From Lithobates sylvaticus (lineage: Eukaryota > Chordata > Amphibia > Anura > Ranidae): a stretch of 64,000 nt of DNA. The stretch lies in the NCBI GenBank assembly GCA_028564925.1, contig CM053030.1, positions 377,701,833-377,765,832 of the forward strand. The letters are read 5' to 3'. The stretch's first letter is position 1. Each line of letters opens with the position of its first letter. Under the pieces are notes generated by a model. The model searched no databases. It worked only from the letters and a program-made list of their open reading frames with translations, and had not been told where the DNA came from. Shown here in pieces: positions 1-11,813 of this stretch. The translations under genes were made by a program, and so were the position numbers.

Positions 1-617
1 ATTTCTCCTCCACCTCCAGCCCCAAATACTTTGATGCCCAATACCCCCAGGTATTTTTAGCTAATGGGCCGACCAAACAAAGAGGTGTATTGATAGCTTT
101 CCTTAAGTCGGTCCCCTTTAACTGCACCAAACAAATAGCTGACCCAGATGGCAGGTACCTTCTGCTAGTTGGTAATATTCACGACGTGGAAGTAACCATA
201 ATGACATACTATGCACCTAATTCTAATCTTGGACCCTTTCTGACCCATGTCTGCTCTCTCTTGGCTGTCCACAAACAGGGGACTCTGCTAATGGCGGGGG
301 ACTCCAATGTCGCCCTGGACCCAGTATTAGATAGATACCCCTCGGAACATCAGGCTCCCACTCCTTCAGCAAAGGCTTTCTCCCACTCCTTACACTCCCA
401 CGATCTGATAGATCTTTGGAGAGAATTCCATTCATCAGGCAGAGACTTCACTTACTATTCTCACCCACACCACTCCCATTCCAGAATAGATTACGTGTTT
501 ATGCTTAGAAAACATCTCCCACTGATAGATTCAGTCTCCATCCTTGCGGCCCCCTGGACGGACCATGACCCCCTTTTGGTGGTCTGCCGGTCATTAATAC
601 ACAGTCCTCATGGATAA
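1..617 (+). pseudogene. LINE ORF2, APE endonuclease domain (C-terminal part)
   Basis: The frame is open from base 3, at the window edge. It carries endonuclease/exonuclease/phosphatase-fold motifs in the expected order: YYAPN (about 210), GDSNV (about 298), SRIDYVF (about 480) and TDHDPLLV (about 560). The His of DHD is the usual catalytic histidine of APE-type LINE endonucleases. The frame is lost just after DHDPLLVVCRS and the protein continues in another frame (from about 611) towards the reverse transcriptase. The N-terminal third of the domain lies before the window. Confidence 0.88.
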
Positions 618-811
618 TGAACGACTCACTTCTATCACTGCTAGATGTCAGGGAGGACCTCTTAAAAGCTTCAGCGGAATATTTCCGTCTTAACACTACC
701 TCAGTCTCCTCCCCGGTGACTCTCTGGGAAGCATATAAGGCCGTCCTTAGGGGGCACATTATACAAATAGCTTCAAGACGTAAAAAAGAAAGATAAAAAC
801 TGCAGGCCACC

Positions 812-2989
812 TTGGAATCTCGTTTGGAGTCCACCTCTGCAACTTTTAAGCAATACCCCACATTGAAAAATCGTAGACTCCTTGACCAGGCTCGCACAGA
901 ACTAGACCTTTGTCTCACCGACCAAGCGGAGCAGGTGTTACGCTGGTCCCGACAGCACTGGTACACCAAAGCAAACAAACCTAATGCGATGCTGGCCAGG
1001 CGACTGCGAACTTTCAACTCCAAACCCTCCCCTCTTACCCTACGCACTCGACAGAACATACTCACTAGTAACCCGACCCGCATATTGGATGAGTTTCGCT
1101 TTAGACTCGCTAAACTTTACTCTGCCCAGGACCTCGCAATTGAAAGGGACAGGGTTGATTTTTTGCAGCCCATTTCCCTTCCGACCTTATCTCAGACACA
1201 CGTAGATCTGATGGACCGAGACATCCAGAAATCCGAAGTACTCCAATGTATCAAGGAACTAAAGATAGGTAAGAGGCCCGGCCCCGACGGATTCACGGCC
1301 CTTTATTACAGGAAATTAGCGGGCGTGGTGGCCACTCCTCTGACGAATATGTTGAATGCAGTTAAGAAGGGTCAGGCATTGTCACCTGACCTCTTGACAG
1401 CAAATATAGTAATGATACCGAAACCTGACCGAGACCATTCCTCCTGGGCCAATTTCCGGCCCATATCGTTGATCAATATCATTATGAAGATCCTCACCAA
1501 AATCCTGGCAAATAGATTGAATTCCTTTCTCCCCCGCTTAATCAAAAAAGATCAGGTTGGCTTTATTCCACTTAGACAAGCAGGGGACGCCATTAGAAGA
1601 ATTATTCAGTTACAACACCTAGCCCAGAACCGCTCTTTGGAAACCATGCTCTTGTCTCTGGATGTGAATAAAGCCTTTGACACCTTGTCCTGGCCATACC
1701 TTATGTCGGTACTCCGTCACTACGGTTTTGGCCCTTCGTTTCTGCAATGGTTGGCAGCACTGTACGATGCCCCTCAAGCTAAAGTCAAATATTATGGGTT
1801 TGAATCCCCTATTTTTCCTATTCGAAGGGGCACTCGGCAGGGCTGCCCACTTTCGCCCCTTCTATTTGTTCTAGCCATGGAACCGTTGGCGGAGGCAATT
1901 CGTTCACATCCAGATATTAGAGGCATTCCGATTGCGGGTTCTGACCATAAGATTTCTCTATTTGCAGACGACATTTTATTGACCTTGACGTCGCCCAGAA
2001 TTTCCTTGCCGAACCTATTCTCCCTATTGGACTCTTTTGCCTCTCTCTCAGGCTTAAGAGTTAACCCCACAAAGTCAAAGGCAATCTCTGTGAATCTTCC
2101 CACATCAGAACTTGCCTCCTTAAAAGCAAATTTTCCGTTCCAATGGCTTCCCTCGCTCCCATACCTCGGAATACGCCTCACTCCTAAATACGACGGCCTA
2201 TACCAGGCCAACTCCCCCCCCCTCTTTCGGAAGCTAACCGACTCCCTATCTTCCTGGTCCCACCTCCCGCTCTCCTGGTTCGGCAGAATTTCTGCTGTCC
2301 GAATGACTTACCTTCCAAAGCTGCTCTATCTTTTCCGAGTGTTACCGGTCCCTGTTCCGTCTCATATCCTGAGAATCCACCAAAGAAAACTGCTAAAATT
2401 TATATGGGGTTCCACACGACCTCGGATTAATAAACAAATATTATATGCCAGGCGGATCAACGGGGGCTTCTCGGTTCCTAACCTCCAGGCCTATTATTCC
2501 GCAGCAAACATCGCCCCTCTGGCCCATCTCCACGATACTCATCAAATGCCCCTATGGGCCACGATGGACCTAGTTGATTCCCACCCTGTCCCTATCCCTT
2601 CAATACCATGGCTGCCTCCTCAGAACCGTCCGCGAGGGTTTGGCCAATGTTTGACCCATTCCCTCCGTATATGGGATTCCCTCAAGTATTCTGCAGGACT
2701 ACTATCTCCCCATCTACCATTACTGCGTCTTACTCATTGCCCAATATTCCCCCCCAGCTGTGAAAACCCTAGGCAATTCTCCTGGTGGGCGGAGAATGGA
2801 TTTACAGATGTTCACTCTCTGTTCACCCCTATGAGAATTCTCTCGTTTGAAGCCCTGAGATCATCCCATGATATCCCGCTTAGAGAACACTACAGTTACC
2901 TTCAAATACGACATTTCCTGCAAGATCTTATAAAGGCTCAATCGACTCCATATACCCTGACCCCTTTCAAAACTATTTGCAGGGCCTGA
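812..2989 (+). pseudogene. LINE ORF2, reverse transcriptase domain
   Basis: This 725-codon open stretch contains the RT blocks of an L1-group LINE: RPGPDGFTALYY (about 1275), NFRPISLIN (about 1450), LSLDVNKAFDTL (about 1655), RRGTRQGCPLSPLLFVLAME (about 1825) and the catalytic box LFADDILL (about 1960), followed by a thumb region with YLGIRL. The open stretch is bounded upstream by a TAA at 794-796. The apparent start at 812 is TTG and is not a real initiation codon, since the same frame can be read upstream from about 611. It ends at TGA 2987-2989, beyond which the same frame continues. Confidence 0.92.
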
Positions 2990-3052
2990 CCCCACTCCTC
3001 TGGACTAATATCCTTAATTTACTCCTCTATTATCACCTCTAGGAAACCCCCA

Positions 3053-3658
3053 GTGAGAACATATCACCTTCAGTGGGAGAAAGACTTGGCTAGAAGTTTA
3101 GATCCTGAGGATTGGCAGAGCATGACGCTATCCCTTACAAAAAGCTCCAAGAATGTGCTCATCCTGGAGAATGCCTATAAAGTTTTCTACAGGTGGTATT
3201 ATACACCGACCAGGATAGCCCGCTTTATCCCTTCTTACTCTCCTAATTGTTTTCGAGGATGTGCACTGGAGGGCACGATGGCCCACATTTGGTGGACATG
3301 TCCTAAGGTTTGCAGACTATGGGTCAGGGTCTACACGCTTTTACGTAATATGCTCCACTCTAATCTCAAAAGAGATCCTTATGAAGCCCTCCTATGTAAG
3401 CCCATTCCTGAACTTTTCCGCTCAGAACGACAACTGGCTCAGCACCTCTTTAGTGCTACCAAATTGACCATCGCAAAAGCCTGGAAAACTCCTGCACTCA
3501 GCTTTGAGGCAGTTAAAAACCGCATGAACGATATCATGATAAATGAAAAGCTAACATCCTTCACCTCTGATACTCATGATAAATTCCTCAATGTTTGGCG
3601 CCCCTGGATAGCATACCATCAGCCCTCTAGATTCGATACCCAGCTTCTCTCAATATAA
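3053..3658 (+). pseudogene. LINE ORF2, C-terminal region
   Basis: This is the same frame as the RT, resumed after a single TGA. It has the L1-type C-terminal pattern: RWYYTPTRIARF (about 3190), a Cys/His-rich stretch with CFRGC and HIWWTCPKVCRLW (about 3250-3320), and a tail with a terminal TAA at 3656-3658. In L1-group elements this region helps bind RNA and is needed for retrotransposition. It is followed by about 450 bases of 3' UTR. Confidence 0.85.
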
Positions 3659-4136
3659 CTGGTTTCTGGATGCACCCCCCTCGCTAATGGAACTCTTTTC
3701 CCTCTCTATCTCTTTTCCTTACTTTCTTCTCTCTGCAAGTCCACTTTTTCTGTCGGGACTCGCAGACTATCTACCCTTTACCTTTCCTTGCATACTTGCC
3801 CTCAAGACTCCCGATTATATGGAGCCGGGCTACCGTCGACACTCATCATACAGTAAAGTACGACAGACAAAGTAGCCATGTGCTAAGGAAGCACATAAAT
3901 GACTATCTTAGGTTCGTGAATGGACTTTTAACTGTACTGTATTGGAGATAGTCATTACATACTGTCCACCTTATTTTGCCATATATTACGTTATGTATGC
4001 AATGTCCCACTGTTGGGACCTCCTTCCTTTTTTTTTACTATATGTTTCGATGCCTCTGTTATATACTTGCCATCGTCTGTTATGTATTCTTTCAATAAAA
4101 TATTTGTAAAAAGAAAAAAAAAAAATAATTTTGCTT

Positions 4137-4880
4137 TATGGGCCGCTTCTCAGATTTTCTATACACCATGTATTCTGACCCAACAGCTTCTCCCTAGTCC
4201 ACCATCAGATTGTATACTTAGGTATAAAAATAGCAAAGGATCCATCCTCTTTATACCATCTTAACTTCTCTCCACTGTTTACGAAAATTATGTCAGAGCT
4301 GGCGGCTTGGATGACTCTTCCCCTATTGCTCTTTGGAAGATGTCACCTTGTTAAAAAGTTTCCCTTGCCTGCTATACCCTTTACAAACTATCCCTCTCCT
4401 CTTAAAACATCAAGATGTTTGCAGGCTCCATTCAGCTATTACCTAATTTCTATGGTATAAGAAAAGGCCACGCATTGCATTATTCAAACTAAGTCTTCCG
4501 AAGAGCGAAGGAGGTGCTTATTTACCAGATATGGTGTACATTTGCTCTCTCATTCTTCAACTTATGCTAATTTTGTTTTGGCATCTCACCTTGTCTTTCC
4601 CTTTCACCTGTCTGGCATATTACACAGCAAATTGCAAAAATGTTTTCAAAATTCTGTTTGACATGGAGCAGCAATATCAATAATGCTTTATGGGCCACAT
4701 TTAAAAATTCAACATTCCTTTAAATATGCCTGGGCGGAAACCTGTAGCCTGCCTGTGAGATCTCACATCTGTGCGATGTATACAACCTACTGCAGCAAAG
4801 CTTTATAAGTTGACAACAATTGCACCTTTAGGCACTTTAATTTTGTTTGTAAACAAACTGCTGTGGATTCCTTACAACTA
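4137..4880 (+). mobile_element. Worn fragment of an older L1-like ORF2
   Basis: Translation in shifting frames gives the L1 post-RT region: YLGIKI near 4220, LFTKIMSELAAWMTLPLLLFGR near 4275-4340, then RPRIALFKLSLPKSEGG near 4470 and LPDMVY near 4525. Compare YLGIRL and LSSWSHLPLSWFGRI in the neighbouring LINE. No long frame survives, so this is an older insertion. It starts directly after the A-tail of the element at 1-4128, which may have inserted into it. The right boundary is uncertain. Confidence 0.6.
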
Positions 4881-4884
4881 TGCC

Positions 4885-5360
4885 AGATTCTGATTTTAGA
4901 GGAGGATTTGGTATAGATGATAATGGGGAACCACTCACTCACAAAAAAAAACTTATTGGGCTTCACCCTAAAAATTACATACCAGACCCTTAACCTTGAT
5001 GTAGGTCTAGTATGGATGTCAAGGGAGATCCCACAAAAAAAAATATCGTTGTCCTCCCCAAATTCCACACCAGACCCTTCAGGTCTGGTATACATTTGAA
5101 GGGGGAACTTCATGCAAAAAAAAAAAAAAAAACAAGAAAGAAGCACTGGTTCCAAAAATGTATACTGGACCCTTATCTGAGCATGCAGCCTGCCAGGCTA
5201 CCCCCTGGCAAAGCACCTTGCCTCATATTCATGAGAACAAGGGCCTCTATTCATATCCCTGGCCCAGTGGCTGTGGGAGCTGCAGGCAGAGGGGCTTATT
5301 GGAATCTGGAAGCCCCCGATAACAATAAGCGGTCCCTGAGTTTCCTCCCCAACCCCATGT
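4885..5360 (+). repeat. Dispersed repeat family R1, copy 1
   Basis: A-rich spacers alternate with segments containing ACCAGACCCTT. The part at 5155-5360 (GAGCATGCAGCCTGCCAGG ... CCCCATGTGAATGAGA) matches, with many substitutions, the segments at 20828-21085 (opposite strand), 35870-36260 and 37140-37530 (inverted). No coding potential was recognised. This is the most diverged of the four copies. Confidence 0.6.
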
Positions 5361-5430
5361 GAATGAGAATGATAAAATGTACATAGCACATAGATGTATC
5401 ATTGTAAATCATAAAGTTCTGCAACAATTA

Positions 5431-5740
5431 GGCCCCTTTCGCACTAGCAGAACGACCGGGGCGATCTGTCAGTTTTTTTCATGCGGACACAATCGGACCC
5501 TCCAGTCCCCCTATGGAGCGGTGGGTATAAATGGGCACAACCACTGGCATCGGATCCTATCTGCTAAAAACAGAATGATGGGTCGGATTGTAGTTGGATT
5601 TACATCCGTTTACATCTGACCACCTATAGTGGAGAGCGGGCTGTGTCCATGTTTGCTCTGCATAAGTGGATGGATCAGCAGACAGATTCCTCATTGAGCA
5701 GGCGGACTTCAACAGAACCTGCCCCGTATGGAAGGGGCCT
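5431..5740. mobile_element. MITE with GGCCCCTTTC ends
   Basis: The ends are inverted (GGCCCCTTTCGCACTAG on the left; GGAAGGGGCC on the right), with TTA at 5428-5430 and at about 5741-5743. A three-base TTA/TAA target is typical of PIF/Harbinger-type MITEs. A second member of this family lies at 58009-58453 with TAA targets. No coding capacity is present. Confidence 0.6.
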
Positions 5741-5789
5741 TTATGGTAATAAAAAATGATATTTTAAAAACTAATGTTGACATAAATCC

Positions 5790-6191
5790 TTAGATGTCTG
5801 TGATGGGCAGTTCACTGCTCTTTTGTATGTTCCAGCTGGTGACAGGTCTCTCATAAATGTTATAATGCAAGAAGAATCAGGAGATCCATAGCATAGTGAC
5901 CTCTGATGACGCTTCCAGGGAGGAGCGATATGCATTAGGCAGGACTGGTAACATCACATATGGTGTTTGGAACGCAAACCACAGAAGTTGTGTTCCAAGC
6001 TGGCGTTGCATGCTATTGATACAAGAATAAGACATGTGAGTGTAATATCTGTTTTTAAACCTATTTTTTAAATACAATGAAATTATCCTATGGATATCTC
6101 CCGATTCTCCTTGCATGATAATGTATATGAGAGACCTGTCACCCTGTTGGAACACATGAAGGAGCAGTGATCTGCCCATCATAGACATCTA
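5790..6191. repeat. Inverted-repeat element, arms about 104 bp
   Basis: The left arm starts TAGATGTCTGTGATGGGCAG (5790 onward) and the right arm ends as its inverted counterpart at 6191 (CTGCCCATCATAGACATCTA). The arms stay recognisable for about 100 bp, through a segment containing GACAGGTCTCTCATA. The 190-bp centre is unrelated to other repeats here. This may be a small fold-back DNA transposon, but no clear target duplication was seen. Confidence 0.6.
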
Positions 6192-6740
6192 ACGATTATT
6201 ACATACCTAACAGGCGTTATACCAATTGGGAGTCGGTGAGTGAAGGCACATGAGGAGGGCAGCACAGCCCTTTATTGCTTTTCATTGCACATCATTGGCA
6301 GTAGTAAACTGAAGCACAGATTGCACTTTAAATTATTTAATCGTTGGCACTGAATACATATATGGATATGCTGTATGTCATACTATATGAACTTTATTTT
6401 ATGTTTTTTTAATCAATTGATGTATTGTTATATCTATGTGGGTGATTTCAACACTATTTACACAGAGTTATAATATGTAGTTTAGCACAAGGGTTTTATT
6501 AGACAGTGCTGTGTTTACATACCTATATACTGCTATTCGTGGCTGTGTTTTTTTTTTCTTCATATTTAGCTTTCTTTACTCCAGGAATATCATTTGGTTT
6601 TACTCTTGAATATACTTTTGTATCATCCTTTGGGACCATCTATGTCTGCCTTGTCTTGTGTGCTGCCTTATCTTCTGTGCTGGAAGTTTCCATCAGTGAG
6701 CCCATCCGAAAGGATACACTTGGGAGTGCTCATCATGCAA
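6192..6740. other. No identifiable feature
   Basis: AT-rich sequence with no open frame resembling a known protein and no repeat structure that I recognise. Confidence 0.5.
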
Positions 6741-8130
6741 ATCCAACCCCCACCACCAAGACCAAGTACCTCCAGATCCTGCATATTCATCCAACCTGAT
6801 CTAGCTTGCTTGATATCCAGTATCAGCAATACAGATCCTGAACCTGGATTCTTACAATTGCTTTTGAATTATAAAACTCCTTTGAAATGTGTAATACCAT
6901 AATGTTTGATAATAGAAGGTACATTCACTCACTATAATTATTACATAGGTACATTTGGCTTGCTTTTCAAAGTTAATCTATTTAAACTTGAGCTTAAAAA
7001 CCTTTTTCATTAATTTGGGGAACCATTATTTCTGTATTTGGCAAGAAAAACAAAATGTTGTGCTAGATATTTATTTGTCTACCTTGCAGATTGACAAAGG
7101 TGATGACTTACGGTATTTAAAAAATATTTCCTGCACCAGGTCTCCCTTTTCTCTGATAATTGACTCCTGACAGCATGTCTCTAAATTAATAAACTCAGTT
7201 GCATGTAAATGTTGTTGTTCTATTTGTTTCCTTAGGGAAATAATTTCCCATTGACCAAAGGCTCAATTTAAGAATATGCAAGAAAAGTATTTTTTCTTAC
7301 ATACTTACATATTCCTTATGCTAAATAAACACTTAGACATTAGATATAATAAAACATATGATTTTATTTGAACTCTTAAATAGCAGCTAAATTGTGTTTT
7401 ATGATCCCAAATCCAACCCCCACCACCGAGGGTGATGGTGAAGACCAAGTACCTTCAGATCCTGCATATTCATCCAATCTGATCTAGCTTGCTTGATAAC
7501 CAGTATCAGCAATACAGATCCTGAACCTGGATTCTTACAATTGCTTTTGAACTTTGCAATTCCTTTGAAATGTGTAATACTATAATGTTGTTTGATAATA
7601 GAAGGTACATTCACTCACTATAATTATTAAATAGGTACGTTTGGCTTACTTTTCAAAGTTAATCTATTTAAACTTGAGCTTAAAAACCTTTTTTCTTAAT
7701 TTAGTGAACCATTATTTCTGTATTTGGCAAGAACAACTAAATGTTGTGCTAGATTTTTATTTGTCTACCTTGCAGATTGACAAAGGTGATGGTACTCTTT
7801 GGCAAATGTTTGTGAGCTTCAATAAATGACTCATCTCAAGTATAGGACTTATTTAAAGAATATTTGTCGCACCAGGTCTCCTTTTTCTCTGATAATTGAC
7901 TCCTGACAGCATGTCTGTAAATTAATAAACTCAGTTGCATGTAAATGTTGTTGTTCTATTTGTTTCCTTAGGGAAATCATTTCCCATTGACCAAAGGCTC
8001 AATTTAAGAATATGCGAGAAAAGCATTTTGTCTTATATACTTACATATAAGCACTTAGACATTAGATATAATAAAACATATGCTTTTATTTGAACTCTTA
8101 AATAGCAGCTAAATTGTGTTTTATGATCCC
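6741..8130. repeat. Direct tandem duplication, 670-bp unit
   Basis: ATCCAACCCCCACCACC at 6741 recurs at 7411. From there the second unit follows the first to about 8130 (CTAAATTGTGTTTTATGATC at the end of both). Unit 2 is longer (about 720 bp) because of small insertions, including a 50-base segment near 7790-7845. The copies differ by scattered substitutions, so the duplication is not brand new. There is no coding signal. Confidence 0.85.
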
Positions 8131-9371
8131 ACCCACAATCATCCTAAGAGAGAAGAGATGTAGGTCACATAAGCAATCCAAAACATCTGATTATTTCAAG
8201 CTCTAGAGAAAGTAATGCATACTTGAGCTCCAACTGGGAAATTAAAAATTCATAGTAGTTGAGGGGATGCATGAAAAATAACCACACACCACAAACCACG
8301 TACCTTAAAATTTTATTATATACTTTCACAGGTATCGGGCTACACAAAACTGATCACAGACTGCTTTCCCTTCATTAACTTCAAATGGGTAAAAGCACAG
8401 CAAAGTGAAGATATCTGAAGCAGCTGTCAATTTGCACCCACTGCTTCATTAGAGTTTCCTGTTTATATATATGAATAATAAAACATGAACTTGAACCAGA
8501 AAGACAATGCATTACTCTTACTGTATCTTTTTTAAGGGTGTTTTTTTTTTTAACTGTATGTAAGTCATTGCTTTCTGCATTCTAATTTTGCATTATTCTG
8601 CAAATAGAATAGGCACTAAAGTACGAAAACAAACCTTTCAGAAAAAAAAAAAAAAACTCATTACAAACTAGCGGTAAAGCTTGTAATATTCCAGATCATT
8701 GTTCTCCAACTTTTTCATTTAAGGAATAGCTCTGCAATATTTTTCAAGTGCTAAATGCTGGCTTTTGTTATACAGATCTTTATTTAACTTTGCAAATGTC
8801 TTTGTTAAAAAAAAGTAATTTAATCCACGACTATTATATTTAGGAAAATCAATCCTGCACTGCATGTTGGTGCTGGAATGAATTGAAAGGGATTTGCCAA
8901 TTTTTACTCTTTCATGTAGCAACGCTAATGATTCTATCCCTCCCTGTATCTCCCTTTTTCTCAGTGCCAAGGTTTTGATGTTAGCTTACTCAACATGAAG
9001 CAACGTTTTAAGATAATATCTTAGCCTGTCTATCTGTGATATCAAGACTGGTATGGAGGGGCAAGAGGTCACAGCTGTCAATAGGTTGGTGCCAGGGTCC
9101 CACCGTCACCTGTCCGAGGAAGATAGCTGACATACCACATGATCAGTACAAGCCTAGCTGTCACAATACTGTTTTGTTGAACTGAACTTATCAACATACA
9201 ATAGGTGGATGTGGATTGTGCTTTCCAGAAGAACAAGCAAAGCTTTTACACATTCTCCCATATTACATAGGAGCAATAACCCATATTGTTCTATTCATAC
9301 ATTTCATTGAGAGTTTTGTTGAGAAATATACAGAAGAAACAACTACTGTATGTTTAAACAATAAATGTTTA
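8131..9371. other. No identifiable feature
   Basis: AT-rich sequence with short A runs at 8642-8656. No recognisable protein, structural RNA or element ends were seen. Confidence 0.5.
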
Positions 9372-9379
9372 CTATTTCA

Positions 9380-9744
9380 TAGCTCCCAACTGTCCCTGAT
9401 TTCGAGGGTCTGTCCCTGATTTGGAGCAATGTCCCTCTGTCCCTCTTTCCTCCTCATTTGTCCCTCATTTTGGTTTGATCTATATAGTTGTATAAAAAAT
9501 GCACTTTTTGTCTTTCCCAGTGCTAAAACTTTCATCCAAATTCTAAATTGCTGCATTTGTAAATTTCAAAAGCCAATATAAAGTAATAGTAGTGGTAAAA
9601 AAAAAAAAAAAGCCCTTGTGGTTTTAACTATTTATTTAGGTGAATTCTCCTTTAAGGGGGTGTGGCATGAGGGGGGTATCCTATGCTAACATTCTCTTGC
9701 TAGTAGGTGTCCCTCATTCTCATCTCAAAAAGTTGGAAGGCATG
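9380..9744. mobile_element. hAT-type MITE, 365 bp
   Basis: It is flanked by 8-bp direct repeats CTATTTCA (9372-9379) and CTATTTGA (9745-9752), which differ at one base. The ends are loosely inverted (TAGCTCCCAACTGTCCC against the complement of AGTTGGAAGGCATG). Inside are internal repeats of GTCCCTSWTTT. An 8-bp duplication and TAG-like ends fit a non-autonomous hAT element. Confidence 0.65.
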
Positions 9745-9752
9745 CTATTTGA

Positions 9753-10185
9753 AGGTTTCCAGATTGAAAGCTGGGCAGATCATGACCATCTACTGTATAT
9801 ACCATGGATATACGAAAAGATAGGTCTGTGCAATAATTTATTAAGATTGTGGGTACTAGTAGATATAATGACGATATTCTCTCTTTTTTATTTGTTGCTT
9901 TAGCTGTTAGTGTCTTATTATTTGCTTGATAGAAGCTATGTCTAACAGTCTTTGGACTTCTAAGGCCTCACTCCCACTGGCATTGGTGTAGCCATGATTA
10001 TATGCATTCATATGTAATTTAGGGCATTTCTAAATGCATTTAGTAATTTGTAATGGTATCATTCACACTAAACATGTCTCTGCATTTAGGAGGTCTGTAA
10101 ATAAAAAATAAAGTTTTTATTTGACACAGTAAGTTTTGTGCAACCTTCCTGTGGGTGTGTCTCATTTGCAAAAGAAATAATTCTG
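9753..10185. other. No gene; possible MITE end near 9965
   Basis: Nothing coding. TAAGGCCTCACTCCCACTGG at 9961 resembles the end of the GGCCCCTTTCRCAC MITE family, but no matching right end was found. Confidence 0.4.
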
Positions 10186-10340
10186 AGTAGTGATGAACTG
10201 AACCTACCTGCGTTCAGTTCAGGGAATGTTCAGCAACCTTCACCAAAGTACAGATGTTGAATCTGAACCCAGAATGGAATGCAGAATAAGGGGCGTTCAT
10301 TCCCCACTTTGCTCATTTATGACACATCCCCATCCAGTGC
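10186..10340 (+). repeat. Possible worn end of the GATGAGCCGAAC hAT family
   Basis: TAGTGATGAACTGAACC resembles the TAGGGATGAGCCGAAC end of the long hAT elements at 11822 and 42356, followed by a GTTCAGTTC-rich segment as in those elements. No partner end or target duplication was seen. Confidence 0.35.
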
Positions 10341-10551
10341 CTCCTTTATTGCATTTGGAAGTTAAGACGACAGAAGAAAAAGTGTGAGCCACACTGACGC
10401 AAGTCTCAGTGTGAGCCCACCAACACATAGACAAGCTATGTTCTTCTATATCATCTCTATGTGGCAGCTTGTCTACAGAAAACTGTCCATACTCTCTGGA
10501 TTTATCTCAGCAGTATTTTACATATTATGCCTGTTATGCCTGTTATGAAAA

Positions 10552-10553
10552 TG

Positions 10554-10597
<44 letters not shown>
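10552..10597. repeat. AT dinucleotide microsatellite
   Basis: Uninterrupted run of TA/AT dinucleotides following GTATGTA. Confidence 0.95.
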
Positions 10598-10602
<5 letters not shown>

Positions 10603-10637
10603 AAGTCCAAGAAGGTGTGAGTGACAGATTATTGTAA

Positions 10638-11062
10638 AGCCCCATACACACGGTCGGAAAATCCGACCACCAAATCCATCGGATTTTGTCCGACGGATTT
10701 AGTCCGACACTGGTGTTGCATACACACTGTCGGACAAAGTTGTCGGAAAATCCGATCACTCTGAACGTGGTGACGTTTGTTGCATACGACGGGACTACGT
10801 AGAGGCTAGTAGCCAATAGCTTTGGTCTTGTAATGTGATCTGAGCATGCGTGGCACTTTGTCCGTCGGAATTCGATACACACGATCGGATTTGGTGTGAT
10901 CGAACTTTGTTGTCGAAAAATCTATCCAGCAGGAGATAGGACTTTGTCCGTCGGACAATCCGATGGAAACTGTCCGATGGTGCCTACACACGGTCGGAAT
11001 TTCCGACAACATTGTCCGATAGGACAGAATCCATCGGAAAATCCGACCGTGTGTATGGGGCT
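10638..11062. mobile_element. PIF/Harbinger MITE, AGCCCCATACACACGG ends
   Basis: Inverted ends AGCCCCATACACACGGTCGG and CCGACCGTGTGTATGGGGCT are flanked by TAA (10635-10637 and 11063-11065). The motif TACACACNGTCGGA recurs inside both ends, so each end carries repeated TIR-like units. Its left half resembles the start, and its right half the end (31388-31618), of the coding Harbinger element at 23999, so it is probably an internally deleted relative. It has no coding capacity. Confidence 0.88.
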
Positions 11063-11065
11063 TAA

Positions 11066-11813
11066 CTCTTCACTTGTGGAGGTGCACTGAGCTTGGAATG
11101 TCAATATTAACAATCCACCCTGAGTGCAGCTTCTTCCTGCTGCTGCAGCTGTCATGTAGACAGTGCAGTGATTGGGGAATTTTGAAAAAGAATGAGGGAG
11201 CCAGATGGGGATTTACGGAAACTAGTTCCCCATCAGATCTGCTCCTATGTTTCTGGAGCAATGCCAAGTTTGCCTGAGAAAGGGGGCATTGCTCCTGAAA
11301 TGTGTAGCCATGCCCATTTCCCCATGTAGAGGGTGTGTTGACACATGGCCTACCCACTGTGCTTGGCCCTGTGATCTGGCAGAATCTGCTTTGCTTTTGG
11401 CTGACAGTGTGTTATGGAGTGGCACCCATACCATGAATGTATTTTTATATGGATTTGGAGTCATTGGCTTTATTATTTTTATTAAAAGTTTCTTGTTTAC
11501 AGCACTTAGTTGACGCCCTCTGTGTCCATTTATTTGTTAACAGATGGACAGACTGCTATTGATTATAGAATCTGCTCACTGCCTTCTATCATTCACAAGG
11601 AGAGAATGGACCTAATGGCGAACTAGTGTCTCAGCCTTGCCATCAGGTTCCACCCAATTTCAATGTCACTGGTTGATTGAAGGCCACCTGCACTGAAGCT
11701 GACAGCATCCTTATTGACCAGTGACATGTAGGGAAGAGAGGAGGTAGTGGTAGGAAATACTGCTACACAGTGTACAGAGACAGGCAGATTCAACTTAGAG
11801 TTGATCTAAATTA
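11066..11813. other. No identifiable feature
   Basis: Moderately GC-balanced sequence with a local inverted pair GGAGCAATGCC/GGCATTGCTCC (about 11253 and 11287). No protein or element ends were recognised. Confidence 0.45.

Larger units (their letters stand above)
1..4128 (+). mobile_element. L1/Tx1-like LINE, 5' end outside the window
   Basis: The sequence shows, in order, an APE-type endonuclease tail, a reverse transcriptase, a C-terminal region with a Cys-rich segment, a 3' UTR, an AATAAA at 4094 and an A-rich tail ending near 4128. That order is ORF2 of an L1-group LINE, which nicks target DNA and copies its own RNA at the nick. Only three breaks are visible in about 3.6 kb of ORF2: a frame change near 600-612, a TAA at 794-796 and an in-frame TGA at 2987-2989. 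It is therefore a fairly recent but dead copy. ORF1 and the 5' target-site duplication lie outside the window. Confidence 0.9.

Noticed and set aside
505-1083. Minus-strand 192-codon frame
   Set aside because: Antisense shadow of the LINE ORF2 reading frame.
8719-8970. 83-codon minus-strand frame
   Set aside because: No recognisable domain; flanks show no gene structure.
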